Shown piece by piece: positions 23,941-32,853 of a DNA stretch of 44,567 nucleotides. Positions within the stretch are counted from its first letter, which is position 1. Each line of letters starts with the position of its first letter. The position numbers were made by a program, and so were the translations under genes. Source of the stretch: Armatimonadota bacterium (lineage in GTDB: Bacteria; Armatimonadota; JADLDR01); assembly GCA_020846535.1 (NCBI GenBank), contig JADLDR010000052.1:1-44567 (forward strand), in the 5' to 3' direction. The notes beneath the pieces were generated by a model that searched no databases, was not told the origin of the DNA, and worked only from the letters and a program-made list of their open reading frames with translations.

Positions 23941-25680
23941 TTAGCGCAGGGCGGGCACGCGCGTGTACTCCTCGATGTATTCCTCGATTTCTCCGGCCCG
24001 GAAGGGCAGGCCCATATATTTGTTCAGGCGCATCACCGGCAGGCAGAGTTCGCCTTGCAGGTAGCGGGCGAACTGACCGCTGTAATTGAGTTCCACCACC
24101 GCTACCTTCCCCACCGCCTGCATGAATTCCCGCACGGGCTCGGCAGGCAGAGGGGCCAGCATCTTCGGGAAGCAGCCCGCCACGCGAACCCCCTTGACGG
24201 CCATCCGGTCTATGGCCTCGCAGACCGGCCCTTTGGTGGAGCCCCAGGCGATCAGGCCCATCTCGGCCTCTTCGGGGCGCGCTCCGTAGAAGGAGACGAA
24301 ACCGGGTTCCTCCGCCGCGCCGCCGATTTTGGCGTCCCGCTTCCGGCTCATCAAAACATGCATGTCCGGCGAATAATCGATATGGGCATGGGCGTCGTGC
24401 TCCAGCCCGGTCGCCACATACGGAGTCGGATGCAGCCCCGGCACCGCCATCGGGGAAACGTTGTCATCGGTAAAGCGGTATCGCTCATAATGGCCGTAAT
24501 CGTCCGGGCCAGGCATGGAACGGTCGATCACCTCCAGCCGGGCCATGTCCGGGCGCATAATGGCCTCGGCCCTCTGGGCCAGATGCTGGTCGCTCAACAG
24601 GATCACCGGCGTCTGATACTTTTCCGCCAGGTTGAAAGCCTGCACCGTGGTGGTGAAGCAATCCTCCACATGATGCGGGGCCAGCACGATCCGGGGCGCA
24701 TCCCCGTGCCGCCCGAAGAGGGCCAGGTCCAGGTCGCCCTGCTCCGGCTTGGTCGGCAGGCCGGTGCTGGGGCCGCCGCGCTGCACGTTGACGATCACCA
24801 TCGGCAATTCCTGCATGCTCGCCAGCCCGATAGCCTCCACCATCAGCGAAAGCCCGGGGCCGGAAGTGGCGGTCATCACTTTCCGTCCGGCGAACGAGGC
24901 CCCGACACAGGAGGTGATGGCGGCGATCTCGTCTTCCGTCTGCACCACCACCCCGCCGAATTTGGGCAAATGCTTGGCGAGTTCTTCCATGATATCGGTG
25001 GCCGGGGTGATGGGATAGCCCGCATAATATTGGCAGCCCGACGCAACGGTTCCCAGGGCGACCGCCTGGTTGCCGGTCAAGATCAGCCGCCCCTCCAAAA
25101 TCCGGTCCGGGGGAATCGCCCGATAGCCGTTTTGCGGGATCGACTCTGCGGCGTATTCGTACCCCGTCCGCAGGGCGAACAGGTTTTTCTCCATCAATTC
25201 CGCCCTGCGCCCGAACCGGCGGCGGACCATCTCTGCCACCGCCTCCAGGGGCAGGCCCGTATAACTTGCCAGGATGCCGATAGCGACCACGTTCTTGGAG
25301 CGAAACTCCTGCACCTTCTGCTTCGCTATCTCGTTCAGCGGGATGGGGTACTGGTGAATGCTCGGAGCATCGTCCGGGGCGCATTCATCGGGATCGTAGA
25401 GCAGCACCCCGCCCGGCCTGAGATCCTTCAGGTGGATATCGTAGTTTTCGCGGTTCCAGGCCATCAGAATGTCCACCGCATCGCCCGGAGAGCGCACCGG
25501 CTCATCGGAGACGCGGACCTGCACCATCGAGGCCCCTCCCTTGATCTCCGCCGGGAGATTCTTGTAGGTGTATACCTCCATGCCGACCCGGGCGAACGCC
25601 TGGGCGCTGACATCCCCGACGCTCAAAACGTTCTGCCCGTTCTCCCCGGCAATCCTGACCACAAAATCCGTTCGCGGCAT
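23941..25680 (-). CDS. korA: 2-oxoacid:ferredoxin oxidoreductase, fused gamma-alpha subunit
   Basis: 579 residues. Residues 1-185 are the gamma domain (RIAGENGQNVLSVG, EIKGGASMVQVRVS). From about 195 comes the alpha domain, with the substrate-binding YPITP motif (222-226), TEDEIAAITSCVGASFAGRK and TSGPGLSLMVEA. The gamma-alpha fusion with a separate beta gene is the KorAB architecture. Transcription starts from the promoter at 25773-25801, about 90 nt upstream, which overlaps a candidate LysR operator. The neighbouring LysR gene is the likely regulator. Confidence 0.95.
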   Translation of the reverse strand: MPRTDFVVRIAGENGQNVLSVGDVSAQAFARVGMEVYTYKNLPAEIKGGASMVQVRVSDEPVRSPGDAVDILMAWNRENYDIHLKDLRPGGVLLYDPDECAPDDAPSIHQYPIPLNEIAKQKVQEFRSKNVVAIGILASYTGLPLEAVAEMVRRRFGRRAELMEKNLFALRTGYEYAAESIPQNGYRAIPPDRILEGRLILTGNQAVALGTVASGCQYYAGYPITPATDIMEELAKHLPKFGGVVVQTEDEIAAITSCVGASFAGRKVMTATSGPGLSLMVEAIGLASMQELPMVIVNVQRGGPSTGLPTKPEQGDLDLALFGRHGDAPRIVLAPHHVEDCFTTTVQAFNLAEKYQTPVILLSDQHLAQRAEAIMRPDMARLEVIDRSMPGPDDYGHYERYRFTDDNVSPMAVPGLHPTPYVATGLEHDAHAHIDYSPDMHVLMSRKRDAKIGGAAEEPGFVSFYGARPEEAEMGLIAWGSTKGPVCEAIDRMAVKGVRVAGCFPKMLAPLPAEPVREFMQAVGKVAVVELNYSGQFARYLQGELCLPVMRLNKYMGLPFRAGEIEEYIEEYTRVPALR

Positions 25681-25772
25681 CGCCTCTCACCTCTCGCTGA
25701 TCGTAAAAGTTTTTATGCGGATGCGAAAAGCCCGAATACCTTCAGTCGGCTTCGGAACCTTTGCTAATAATA

Positions 25773-25801
25773 ATTATAATGAAGTTGGATTCATTAATCA
25801 A
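25773..25801 (-). promoter_or_regulatory. korA promoter
   Basis: A minus-strand TTGATT (25801-25796), 17-bp spacer and TATAAT (25778-25773). The -35 box lies in the centre of the palindrome at 25789-25807. Confidence 0.75.
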
Positions 25802-25813
25802 ATGAATTATAAT
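25785..25813 (+). promoter_or_regulatory. lysR promoter
   Basis: TTGGAT (25785-25790), 17-bp spacer, TATAAT (25808-25813). The spacer is the palindrome itself, so a bound regulator would block this promoter. Confidence 0.7.
25789..25807. promoter_or_regulatory. Candidate LysR-type operator
   Basis: ATTCAT-TAATCAA-ATGAAT: 6-bp perfect arms around 7 bp, containing the T-N11-A spacing of LysR-family sites. It lies between the divergent korA and lysR genes and overlaps both promoters, the usual arrangement for autorepression and control of the divergent target. Confidence 0.65.
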
Positions 25814-25879
25814 AATGGAAGGGATAAAAATAATTTTGAAAGCCGATGATTGAGAAAGTAAGGGGCGGAGGTTGCACAG

Positions 25880-26824
25880 ATGGAAATGCGCCATTTGATC
25901 ACATTCCAGAAAGTGGTGGAAACAGGCAGCTTCACCCGGGCCGCAGGGCTGATGTTCCTCACCCAGCCGGCCGTTTCCCACCAGATACACCAGCTGGAGG
26001 AGGAGTTCGGGGTCAAGCTGCTGGAGCGGGTGGGCCGGCGCATCTATCCCACCTATGCGGGGGAAGTGCTTTACGAATACGTGAAGCGGATGCTCGATCT
26101 CGCGGAGGAGGCCCGACTGGCCCTGGCGGACCTGCGTACCGGGGAAACCGGGCGGGTGACGGTGGCGGCCATCGGCACGATGACCGTCTACAAGCTGCCG
26201 GAACTGCTGCACGAGTTCCGGCTAGCCCATCCGGGCGTGGAAGTCAGCCTGAAGACCGCCAATGCGGAAGAGGTGGAGGAGATGGTGATGAACAACCAGG
26301 CCGATGTCGGGATCGTGGGCTCGCATATCAGCACCCAGGAGTTCGTCACCGTTCCTCTTTTCGAGGATAGGATCGTTCCTGTGGTCGCCCCCCGCCATCG
26401 GTACGCCTCGGCGGGGAAGGTCGCCCTGTCGGACCTCGCAAAAGAGCCTTTGATCCAGTTGGGAGGCCGGAAAAGCTGGAAAAATTACGTTTTCTCCATG
26501 TTCGAGCAGGCCGGGGCCGATCCCCGCGTTCACCTGGAGGTGGACAGCATCGAGGCGGTCAAGCGCCTGGTCGAGAAAGGATTGGGCTTTACCATTATCC
26601 CCCGCGTGGCCGCCGAGCAGGAGATCCAGTCCAGGCTCCTCGTGCCCCTGGAGCTCACCGATATTCCCCCGCTCCTGCGCCGCATCCTTCTCATTTACCG
26701 CGAGGATCAGTACCTGGCGACCTCCATCCGCCTTTTTATCGATATGCTCGTGAGCCGGATGGCCTCCAGAACGGAACCCATCGAGCCGACCGCCGTAGGC
26801 CGCCCGATGAAATGGCACGAGTAG
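25880..26824 (+). CDS. LysR-family transcriptional regulator
   Basis: 314 residues. The N-terminal winged helix (3-62; FQKVVETGSFTRAAGLMFLTQPAVSHQI, shown by TQPAVSHQIHQLEEEFG) binds DNA. The remainder is the two-lobed periplasmic-binding-like effector domain (VTVAAIGTMTVYKLPELL, FTIIPRVAAE). The SD GGAGG lies 8 nt before the ATG. It is divergent from korAB, with overlapping promoters and a T-N11-A palindrome, so it probably controls the ferredoxin-linked 2-oxoacid oxidase and itself. The effector is unknown. It converges on the DUF2887 pseudogene with 8 bp between stops. Confidence 0.95.
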   Translation: MEMRHLITFQKVVETGSFTRAAGLMFLTQPAVSHQIHQLEEEFGVKLLERVGRRIYPTYAGEVLYEYVKRMLDLAEEARLALADLRTGETGRVTVAAIGTMTVYKLPELLHEFRLAHPGVEVSLKTANAEEVEEMVMNNQADVGIVGSHISTQEFVTVPLFEDRIVPVVAPRHRYASAGKVALSDLAKEPLIQLGGRKSWKNYVFSMFEQAGADPRVHLEVDSIEAVKRLVEKGLGFTIIPRVAAEQEIQSRLLVPLELTDIPPLLRRILLIYREDQYLATSIRLFIDMLVSRMASRTEPIEPTAVGRPMKWHE

Positions 26825-26832
26825 CCCGCCGC

Positions 26833-27729
26833 CTACTCGCGGTAGACGCTCCTGAGTTCCTCCACCGTCCGGGCGCTGCCGGCAGCCCGGAGGATCGCCC
26901 TCAGAGTGCCGACGTCCTGGATTTTATTGATCTCGGGCAGCAAACGGGTTCCCTCCAGCCCGAACTTGAGGTCAACGATTTCCGCAATCCCCTCCAGCAA
27001 GGCCGACAGTTGGCCTCCCTGAAAACCTTCCTGTGTGCCTCTGGCAAACCCCTCTTTCAAACCTTCCATTAGCCCTTCTTCTTTTGCTTCCTGATATACC
27101 CTCGTTTGCTTCAATTCGGCCAGTCCCAACATTTTAGCCACCTCCTCACGACTTTTACGGGGGAACATATAGATAACCATCTGCTCGATCAAATCGATCA
27201 GGGCTTGTCCGGTCGGTTCTTCCGCCTCGGCTCTCGCACGTTCGATCAATATCCGTGCGCTCTCTGCCGCCGTTTCCTCGCTTTCGGTAACCAGGCCAAT
27301 CAATCGAAGCCCCAGGGAACCTTCTCTGGCGCTCCGGAGTTCGTCCAGATAGAGCTGCCGGATATGCTTGCCTTCAATCAGGTCGCGATACGCCACCGGG
27401 ATGCTCGGTTCGACCCTCCGGTTGGGATAAATGACGATTCCCCGCCAATCTATTGTAATATCCTGCTGATAGAGATATAGAAATATCTCGGTGCAGAGCC
27501 GGGCATAAAACCGCGGGTCTTTCTGGAATTACACCTCAACAAAATAGATCGGGCGCTCTTCGCCGCCTTCTTTCGGCAAGAAAACGCCATCGATCCGAAA
27601 AGCAGGCTGCTTGATTTCGACTGATGAAAAGGTATAGTGCCGTGCCTCCCGCGCATCGGCTCCGATCAACTCGAAAAAGATAGAGGGGCACTCTTGAAAC
27701 AGATGATAGGGCAGGGTATCGCTTTTCAT
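26833..27729 (-). pseudogene. DUF2887/Rpn-like PD-(D/E)XK nuclease with one nonsense codon
   Basis: A single open frame of 299 codons interrupted only by TAA at 27531-27529. Before it: MKSDTLPYHLFQECPSIFFE, FRIDGVFLP with the catalytic Asp, and YFVEV. After it: FQKDPRFYARL, WRGIVIYPNRR, YLDELRS, a helical segment and an EGLMEGLKEGFARGTQEG tail. The family normally reads EVQFQ, so the stop replaces the Gln of the E-x-Q active-site motif, a single CAA-to-TAA change. Related Rpn proteins are recombination-promoting nucleases. The consensus promoter at 27788-27816 is intact, so decay is recent, or the codon is suppressed, or it is a sequencing error. Confidence 0.8.
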
Positions 27730-27787
27730 AAGCCGCCCTCGGACCGCCTTTCGGGAACAGCGAATTTGCCTTCCAAAAGCCAGTATA

Positions 27788-27816
27788 ATTATAGATAAAA
27801 TGGCAAAGAAAGACAA
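27788..27816 (-). promoter_or_regulatory. Promoter of the DUF2887 gene
   Basis: A minus-strand TTGTCT (27816-27811), 17-bp spacer and TATAAT (27793-27788), about 60 bp upstream of the ATG at 27729. Confidence 0.7.
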
Positions 27817-27885
27817 GTCCGGGAAAGGAAAATATGCTTGCGTGTCGAACGCCGGTTTTCAACGCTGCTTTATCGGAGGGCCTTC

Positions 27886-29952
27886 ATGCGCGATTGGATC
27901 ACGAAGCGGAGCCGCATCTACTGGCACGACCAGTATGCCCTAAACGAACAGGAAACCGCCTTTACGCAATACGACCCCGACCGGATCAGCGACGAACTCT
28001 GCGCCACCGGGGCGGATATCGTGGCGGTCTACGCCACCAACCAGTGGGGCGTCGCCTACTATCCCAGCCGATTCTGGCCGCAGCACCCGGGCCTTGCCGG
28101 GCAGGATTATGTGGGCGATCTGACCTCCCGGCTCCGGGTGCGGGGCAAGCGGGTGCTGCTCTACACCAACTGGCTTGACTCCAAACACGCGGAGTGGAAT
28201 GTGATCCCCCTGGGGCATGAAGAGGACCCCTACTACCGGGAGCAGCCCCTGGCAAGCTGGGCCGACCCTGCCCATCCCGACGGGCGGGCGCAGAAACTTC
28301 CGGGCGGCCAGTGGCGCTTCCCCTGCATGAACTCCCCGGCCCGCGGCCGGATCGTGGATATCGCCCGCGAAATCGTGGACCGCTACCGGCCGGACGCCTT
28401 CCATCTGGATATGCTTCTGTGGCCCTGGCCTCATATCTGCGCCTGCCCCTACTGCAGGCCCGCGCTGGAGGCCATCTGCGGCACGAAAGCCGTCACCCGG
28501 GAAGCCGTCACCGCCCGCTGGAAGGAGTATATCGACTGGGCCTGCGAGAGGAGCGCCTCCCTGCTGGCGGAAGTCTCGGCCATCCTGCGGGAAAAGGGCG
28601 TGGTGGCCGCCCATAACGGCCAGAACCCTGTCTGGATGCCGGTCGGCTACGGGATCGATCAGGGCTGGCTGCCTTCGCTCGATGTCTATATCTCCGAGAT
28701 TTTCTCCAGCCTGGTCACTCCCGGCATGACGATGCGCTGGCATCACGGCCTGGGGATGCCCTCCTGGATGCTCCTGACCTCCACCCTCCCGCAATACGCC
28801 CACTGGCCCGTCTCGAAGGCCCAGTGGCTTCTGACCGCCGCCGCCTGCAAGGCCAACGGCTGCCACGTCCTGGGACCTTGCGGCGTCGGGGCCCGCCCGG
28901 ACACCACCAGCGCCAAACGGCTTCTGGATCACGTGCGCTTCGGCCTCGATGCCTTCATGCAGGACGCCGATCTGTCCGAAGGGGCCGTCTCGGCGGCGAA
29001 GATCGCCCTGGTTTTCTCCTGGGCCACCCGCAAATACCACGGACAGGGAGCGATGCGCTGGGCCGATGAAATCGAAGGCTGGGCGCGCCTGCTGGCCGAG
29101 GAACACCTGCCGTTCGATATTGTCACCGCTGAAAATATCGCCTCCGCCTCTAGCCTGGCCCGCTACGACCTTCTCATCCTGCCCGATTCGGCCTATCTCA
29201 GCGATTCCTTCTGCCGGGCGGTCCGGGATTACGCGCAGTCCGGCGGTAAAGTGCTGGCAACCGCCGCAAGTTCCCTCTTCGATGAGCGGGGCGATCCCCG
29301 CATCGATTTCGCGCTAGCGGACGTTTTGGGCATATCCCATCAGGGCGCTCTGGAAGGCGATTTCGCTTACCCGGGCGCGGAGGAGGCGGAACCGGCTTCC
29401 GGGGCGTTTCGGAAGGTCACTTCCTCAGCCCGCATTCTCCGCCATCGGATCGAGTGCGATCCCGCCGGTTCGGTCGCCGGGCAGTGCGATCCCCTGCCAC
29501 TTGAGGCCGGCGAGTGGCCGCTGTGGGCCGCCCATGGGAGCGCCTTCTATATCGCCTTCGATATAGGCCGCTATTACAAGCTCTACGGCGACGAGCATAT
29601 CGCCCGCTTCATAGCGGAAGCCGTCGCCCTCTGCGCCCCTTCCTGCCCTCTCACCGTCAAAGCGCCCCGCCATATCGAGGCCACCCTCTGGCGGCAGGAA
29701 GCCCTCCGCCGAAGGGTCGTCCACCTGGCCGACCGGACCCTTTCCGCAGGCGACATGAGCCGTATTAACGAAGTCACCCCGGTCTGCAATATCGAGATAT
29801 CCCTGCCAGCGAAAAACCCGACCGTCAAAATCCGGGGAGCCGAGGGTGAGACCCTATTCGACGGAGAGCGCCTGACGGTAACGGTCAGGAAGATGGCGGG
29901 CTACGCGGCGGTCGTGGTGGAGGATGGGCAATCGCCATATCCGACCGAGTAG
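27886..29952 (+). CDS. Hypothetical glycosyl hydrolase, GHL6-like, with beta-galactosidase-trimerisation-like domain
   Basis: 688 residues. Residues about 1-380 form a TIM-barrel-like domain: RIYWHDQYALNEQE, the FHLDMLLWPWPHICACPYC segment with a candidate acidic residue and clustered Cys (about 183-201), and VVAAHNGQNPVW. Then a class I glutamine-amidotransferase-like fold (VFSWATRKYHG, LLILPDSAYLSDSF, SGGKVLATA) corresponds to the trimerisation domain of GH42-like enzymes, and a C-terminal beta domain. No signal peptide. The ATG at 27886 is chosen for GGAGG 6 nt upstream, although the frame opens at 27838. Activity on plant or bacterial glycans is inferred from the family only. The stop TAG is part of the repeat element starting at 29949. 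Confidence 0.82.
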   Translation: MRDWITKRSRIYWHDQYALNEQETAFTQYDPDRISDELCATGADIVAVYATNQWGVAYYPSRFWPQHPGLAGQDYVGDLTSRLRVRGKRVLLYTNWLDSKHAEWNVIPLGHEEDPYYREQPLASWADPAHPDGRAQKLPGGQWRFPCMNSPARGRIVDIAREIVDRYRPDAFHLDMLLWPWPHICACPYCRPALEAICGTKAVTREAVTARWKEYIDWACERSASLLAEVSAILREKGVVAAHNGQNPVWMPVGYGIDQGWLPSLDVYISEIFSSLVTPGMTMRWHHGLGMPSWMLLTSTLPQYAHWPVSKAQWLLTAAACKANGCHVLGPCGVGARPDTTSAKRLLDHVRFGLDAFMQDADLSEGAVSAAKIALVFSWATRKYHGQGAMRWADEIEGWARLLAEEHLPFDIVTAENIASASSLARYDLLILPDSAYLSDSFCRAVRDYAQSGGKVLATAASSLFDERGDPRIDFALADVLGISHQGALEGDFAYPGAEEAEPASGAFRKVTSSARILRHRIECDPAGSVAGQCDPLPLEAGEWPLWAAHGSAFYIAFDIGRYYKLYGDEHIARFIAEAVALCAPSCPLTVKAPRHIEATLWRQEALRRRVVHLADRTLSAGDMSRINEVTPVCNIEISLPAKNPTVKIRGAEGETLFDGERLTVTVRKMAGYAAVVVEDGQSPYPTE

Positions 29953-30250
29953 GGGCGAACCATTTGTTCACCCCATAGCGATCCAGATAAGGCTGTCTGT
30001 CCCGCGGGGGCGGGGTTGGGGGCTTTGGGAGACCGTTCCCTAACCCCCCGGCCCCTTCCCGAAACGGGAAGGGGGAGCGGATGATGCCGTCAAGCACCGC
30101 ACACTCTGTCCCCCTCTCCCCGCTTCGGGGAGAGGGGTTAGGGGAGAGAGGTAACCCCTCCCAGGGGAGAGCGGTCACCCCTCCCCCAGGAGCGGAGGAT
30201 CTTTCCCCTTCTCTGGATCGCTATGGGGCGAACCATTTGTTCACCCTCAC
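29949..30250. repeat. Composite palindromic element, copy 1
   Basis: About 300 bp filling the gap between the GHL6 and RibD-C genes. The ends carry GTAGGGGCGAACC hairpins, then CATAGCGATCCAGA on the left and TCTGGATCGCTATG on the right. The core has nested palindromes: CCTTCCCG/CGGGAAGG and CCTCTCCCCG/CGGGGAGAGG. The upstream gene's stop TAG is the second to fourth base of the element. The same architecture recurs at 32498, 40149 and 44261. Confidence 0.8.
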
Positions 30251-30315
30251 AGGCTGGCCCATTGAATGTATACGGGGAGGCCCGGCTTGCGGTCTCCCGT
30301 TCGGAGGAAACAGCG

Positions 30316-31077
30316 ATGCAAAACGAAGACCGCCCCGTTGTGATCATGCAAATGGCCGCTTCTATCGATGGCCGGATCGCCCTCGGGCCGAACCTGACCA
30401 TGTTCGACACCCATCCCGCCAGCCATCTGATCCCCGATGGCGGCTCTCTCTGGCAAAAAGCGACCGACGCCATCGAAACTCAATGGCATCCGCAGGGCAC
30501 CATGATGGGAAGCCGGACCGTCGAACGCGAGGGTGTCCCCTTGAGGGTGCTGCCTCCGTTCACGGGTGACACCCGCGCTTTCGGGGAGGATTTCCTGCCT
30601 GAAGAGGTGGTGGGCCGGACAGAACACTGGGCCATTGGGGTCGATGGCCGGGGTCGCTGCCGGAGCGGGTATAAGGCCACCGAGACACCGGGCAGCCACA
30701 TCCTGCACCTGGTCTCGCGAACCGCCCCGCCCGATTATCTGGCCTTCCTGCGCCGTGAGCGAATCCCCTACCTCATCGGAGGCGAAACCCATGCCGATCT
30801 CCCCGGAGCGATGAAGAAGCTCCACGGATTGCTGGGCCTGAAGGCGATCCGCCTTTGGGGAGGCGGCACGCTCAACGGCGTCATGCTGCGAGCCGGACTT
30901 ATCGATGAAATCCACCTGATCCTGCAACCGGCGCTGATCGGAGGCGATACCACGCCCACCCTGGCGGATTGCCCGGACCTGGCCGGAAGCGACCGGCCTG
31001 CGATTTTGCGCCTTCTATCCGCCCAGCCTCAAGAGGACGGGCACCTCTGGCTTCACTACAGGGTGATCCGCCCTTGA
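30316..31077 (+). CDS. RibD C-terminal-type (dihydrofolate reductase-like) reductase
   Basis: 253 residues. MQMAASIDGRIALG near the N-terminus and IRLWGGGTLNGVMLRAGLIDEI (IRLWGGGTLNGVMLRAGLID, about 175-195) plus LILQPALIGG are the hallmarks of the RibD-C fold, which uses NADPH to reduce pterin- or pyrimidine-like substrates. It lacks the N-terminal deaminase of riboflavin RibD, so it is probably a stand-alone reductase rather than part of riboflavin synthesis. The ATG at 30316 is chosen for GGAGG 8 nt upstream; an in-frame ATG at 30223 lies inside the preceding repeat element. Confidence 0.85.
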   Translation: MQNEDRPVVIMQMAASIDGRIALGPNLTMFDTHPASHLIPDGGSLWQKATDAIETQWHPQGTMMGSRTVEREGVPLRVLPPFTGDTRAFGEDFLPEEVVGRTEHWAIGVDGRGRCRSGYKATETPGSHILHLVSRTAPPDYLAFLRRERIPYLIGGETHADLPGAMKKLHGLLGLKAIRLWGGGTLNGVMLRAGLIDEIHLILQPALIGGDTTPTLADCPDLAGSDRPAILRLLSAQPQEDGHLWLHYRVIRP

Positions 31078-31209
31078 CGTTCGGCGTTCAACGACTCCCG
31101 GGCGTTCGATGATGAGAACACCCGGCTGGATGCAATCCAGGCCGGAGCATGGCTCGGGATCCAGGCGGCCTGGTTGACATGGAAATAGTCCGGCCTCAGC
31201 TACCCCCAA

Positions 31210-31227
31210 GGGGCAGGTATCTGCCCC
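31210..31227 (-). terminator. Short hairpin at the end of the 78-residue gene
   Basis: GGGGCAG-GTAT-CTGCCCC, a 7-bp stem with a 4-nt loop that touches the TAG stop at 31227-31229. No strong U-tract follows, so termination is only possible. It resembles the GGGCAG/CTGCCC hairpin at about 4524. Confidence 0.4.
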
Positions 31228-31463
31228 TATATCAACTCTCGAAACGTGCAGCCCTCCACCACTGCCTGCAAGACATCCGGCACCGGCAGCCCCATCTCCT
31301 GCCGCCCCCGGATCGCATCCTGCGCCAGGGCATGCAGCGCGAGTTCCACCGCCATCAGCCGGTCGCTCGCCCCGGCCTCCGGGGTGGCCGGTTTGTACTT
31401 CACCCCGACAGCTTCACCTCCTTCCGGTCGGCCCTCAAACTTGACAATCACTTTCTCTTTCAT
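31227..31463 (-). CDS. Small protein of unknown function
   Basis: 78 residues, MKEKVIVKFEGRPEGGEAVG at the N-terminus and a helical C-terminal half ending VVEGCTFRELI. I do not recognise a family. Strong GC at third codon positions and a start 19 bp after the stop of the Old Yellow Enzyme-like gene support it as a real second gene of that operon. A purine-rich stretch with AAGGA precedes the ATG by 11 nt, longer than ideal. A role as a partner of the upstream flavoenzyme is only a guess from position. Confidence 0.5.
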   Translation of the reverse strand: MKEKVIVKFEGRPEGGEAVGVKYKPATPEAGASDRLMAVELALHALAQDAIRGRQEMGLPVPDVLQAVVEGCTFRELI

Positions 31464-31482
31464 GCTGCCCGATCCTTCCCCC

Positions 31483-32455
31483 CTACGGACACACTCCGCC
31501 GACCCACTGGCTGCAACCCACCGGCCTGCCTTCGCACAGGTCGGTGTAGCAGTCGTTGCAGCCGGTGCAGGCGACGATCTCTTCCAGGCGGCCCGAGCGC
31601 ACCTTCTCCGGCCAGTCGGGATCGGCGATCATGCCTCCGCCGACCGCCACCAGGGAAGCGCGGCCCATTTGCAGTGCCTCCAGCGCCCGCGGCAGGCGGT
31701 CCAGTTCATTGACCGCGATCACGGGAACGCCCAGCGCCATGAGCGGGGCCGCCCGGTCTCCCGGGGCCTCGCAGCTGGCCGGGGAGATGTCCAGGATATC
31801 CACCCCTGCCTGCGCCAGCGACTCCGCCAGCTTCAGGCTTTCCTCGATACCGTAGCCCGGGCCGACCGGCGTATGCCGGTAGAGGATCAACATTCCCGCC
31901 CAGCGGGCCGCAGGCTTCACCGCCTCCACGATCTCCAGGGCCAGCCGCATCCGCCCTTCGATGCCGCCTCCGTACCGGTCGGCGCGACGGTTCTGCTCCG
32001 GGGAGAAGAATTGGTTGAGGATATAGCCGTGCGCCCCGTGCGGCTCGATGCCGTCGAAGCCCGCCTCCGCGCAGGCGTCAGCCGCCTTCCGGCAGAGGGC
32101 TATCAGCTTTTCGATATCCCCCGCGGACAGGTCCGCCGGAGAAACCGGATGGGTGCGGATGCCCGGAAAAAGCTGGATGACCGCCAGAGCGCCCTCCCGG
32201 TGAATCGCCTCCGCCAGCGGCCTGAGCGCCCCGGCGGTCAGGCTTTCCTCGAAGTAGACTGTCGGTAGCCTCTACGATCACCAGGGCGACGCCGCCCCTG
32301 GCCCGCCGGGCATACCATTCCCGGGCCTCCGGCGTATCGATCCCGCGGCTGACCACCATCGGCGGCAGCACGATCCGGTTGCGGAATATCTTGTTCCCGA
32401 CCTGCATAGGGGCAAACAACGGCGCGATATCGTATATCGGGTTTTTTCCTTTCAT
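31483..32455 (-). pseudogene. Old Yellow Enzyme-type NADH:flavin oxidoreductase, frameshifted
   Basis: The first part, MKGKNPIYDIAPLFAPMQVG to LVIVEAT, then shifts by one base near 32263 to TVYFEESLTAGALRPLAEA, FDGIEPHGAHGYILNQFFSP and RRADRYGGG, the FMN-barrel motifs, including a candidate proton-donor region. The C-terminus has CTGCNDCYTDLC and a further Cys, like the 4Fe-4S loop of 2,4-dienoyl-CoA reductase-type members, but lacks their FAD/NAD domain. With one extra base removed, the gene reads 323 residues, a normal barrel length. No other lesion is seen, so the damage is recent or a sequencing error. The ribosome site is weak. Confidence 0.8.
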
Positions 32456-32497
32456 TATCAGGAGAAATCTCACGCTTGAATGCGAGGCTTCCGCTTG

Positions 32498-32775
32498 GAG
32501 GGCGACCCATCGGGTCGCCCCATACGCATCCAGATAAGGGTGACTGTCCCGCCGAGGCGGGGTGCGGGCCTTTGATAGATGGTTACCTAACCCCCACTCC
32601 CCCTTCCCGAAACGGGAAGGGGGAGTGGATGATGCCGTCAAGCACCGCACCCTCTGTCCCCCTCTCCCCGCTTCGGGGAGAGGGGTTAGGGGAGAGAGGT
32701 AACCCTTCCCCCATGACCCGATGATGCTTGCTCTTATCTTGATAGCTATGGGGCGAACCTTGTGTTCGCCCCTAC
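32498..32775. repeat. Composite palindromic element, copy 2
   Basis: About 280 bp in the 398-bp gap between the OYE and aldolase genes, which holds no gene. It has the same parts as copy 1: terminal GGGCGACCC/GGGTCGCCC and GGGGCGAACC/TTCGCCCC hairpins, ATCCAGATAAGG, the CCTTCCCG and CCTCTCCCCG palindromes, and the segment GATGATGCCGTCAAGCACCG shared with copy 1 (30081 region). It follows the start region of the OYE gene. Confidence 0.8.
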
Positions 32776-32802
32776 AGGATGCAAATACAGAAGCCGTTTT
32801 GT

Positions 32803-32827
32803 AGGGGCAACCCGATGGGTTGCCCCT
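32803..32827 (-). terminator. Hairpin downstream of the aldolase gene
   Basis: AGGGGCAACCC-GAT-GGGTTGCCCCT, an 11-bp perfect stem, 27 bp past the aldolase stop. It belongs to the same GGGGC palindrome family as the larger elements and could end the aldolase transcript; there is no U-tract. Confidence 0.5.
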
Positions 32828-32853
32828 TGCTGCTATCCTAAAAGATCAACCCC

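Noticed and set aside
27766..27795. TTGCCT-N18-TATAGA as a promoter for the GHL6 gene
   Set aside because: Both boxes are poor and overlap the better minus-strand promoter at 27788-27816.
29949..30250. CRISPR-like or tandem-repeat array in the C-rich intergenic DNA
   Set aside because: The repeats are palindromic and nested, with no regular repeat-spacer period and no cas genes.
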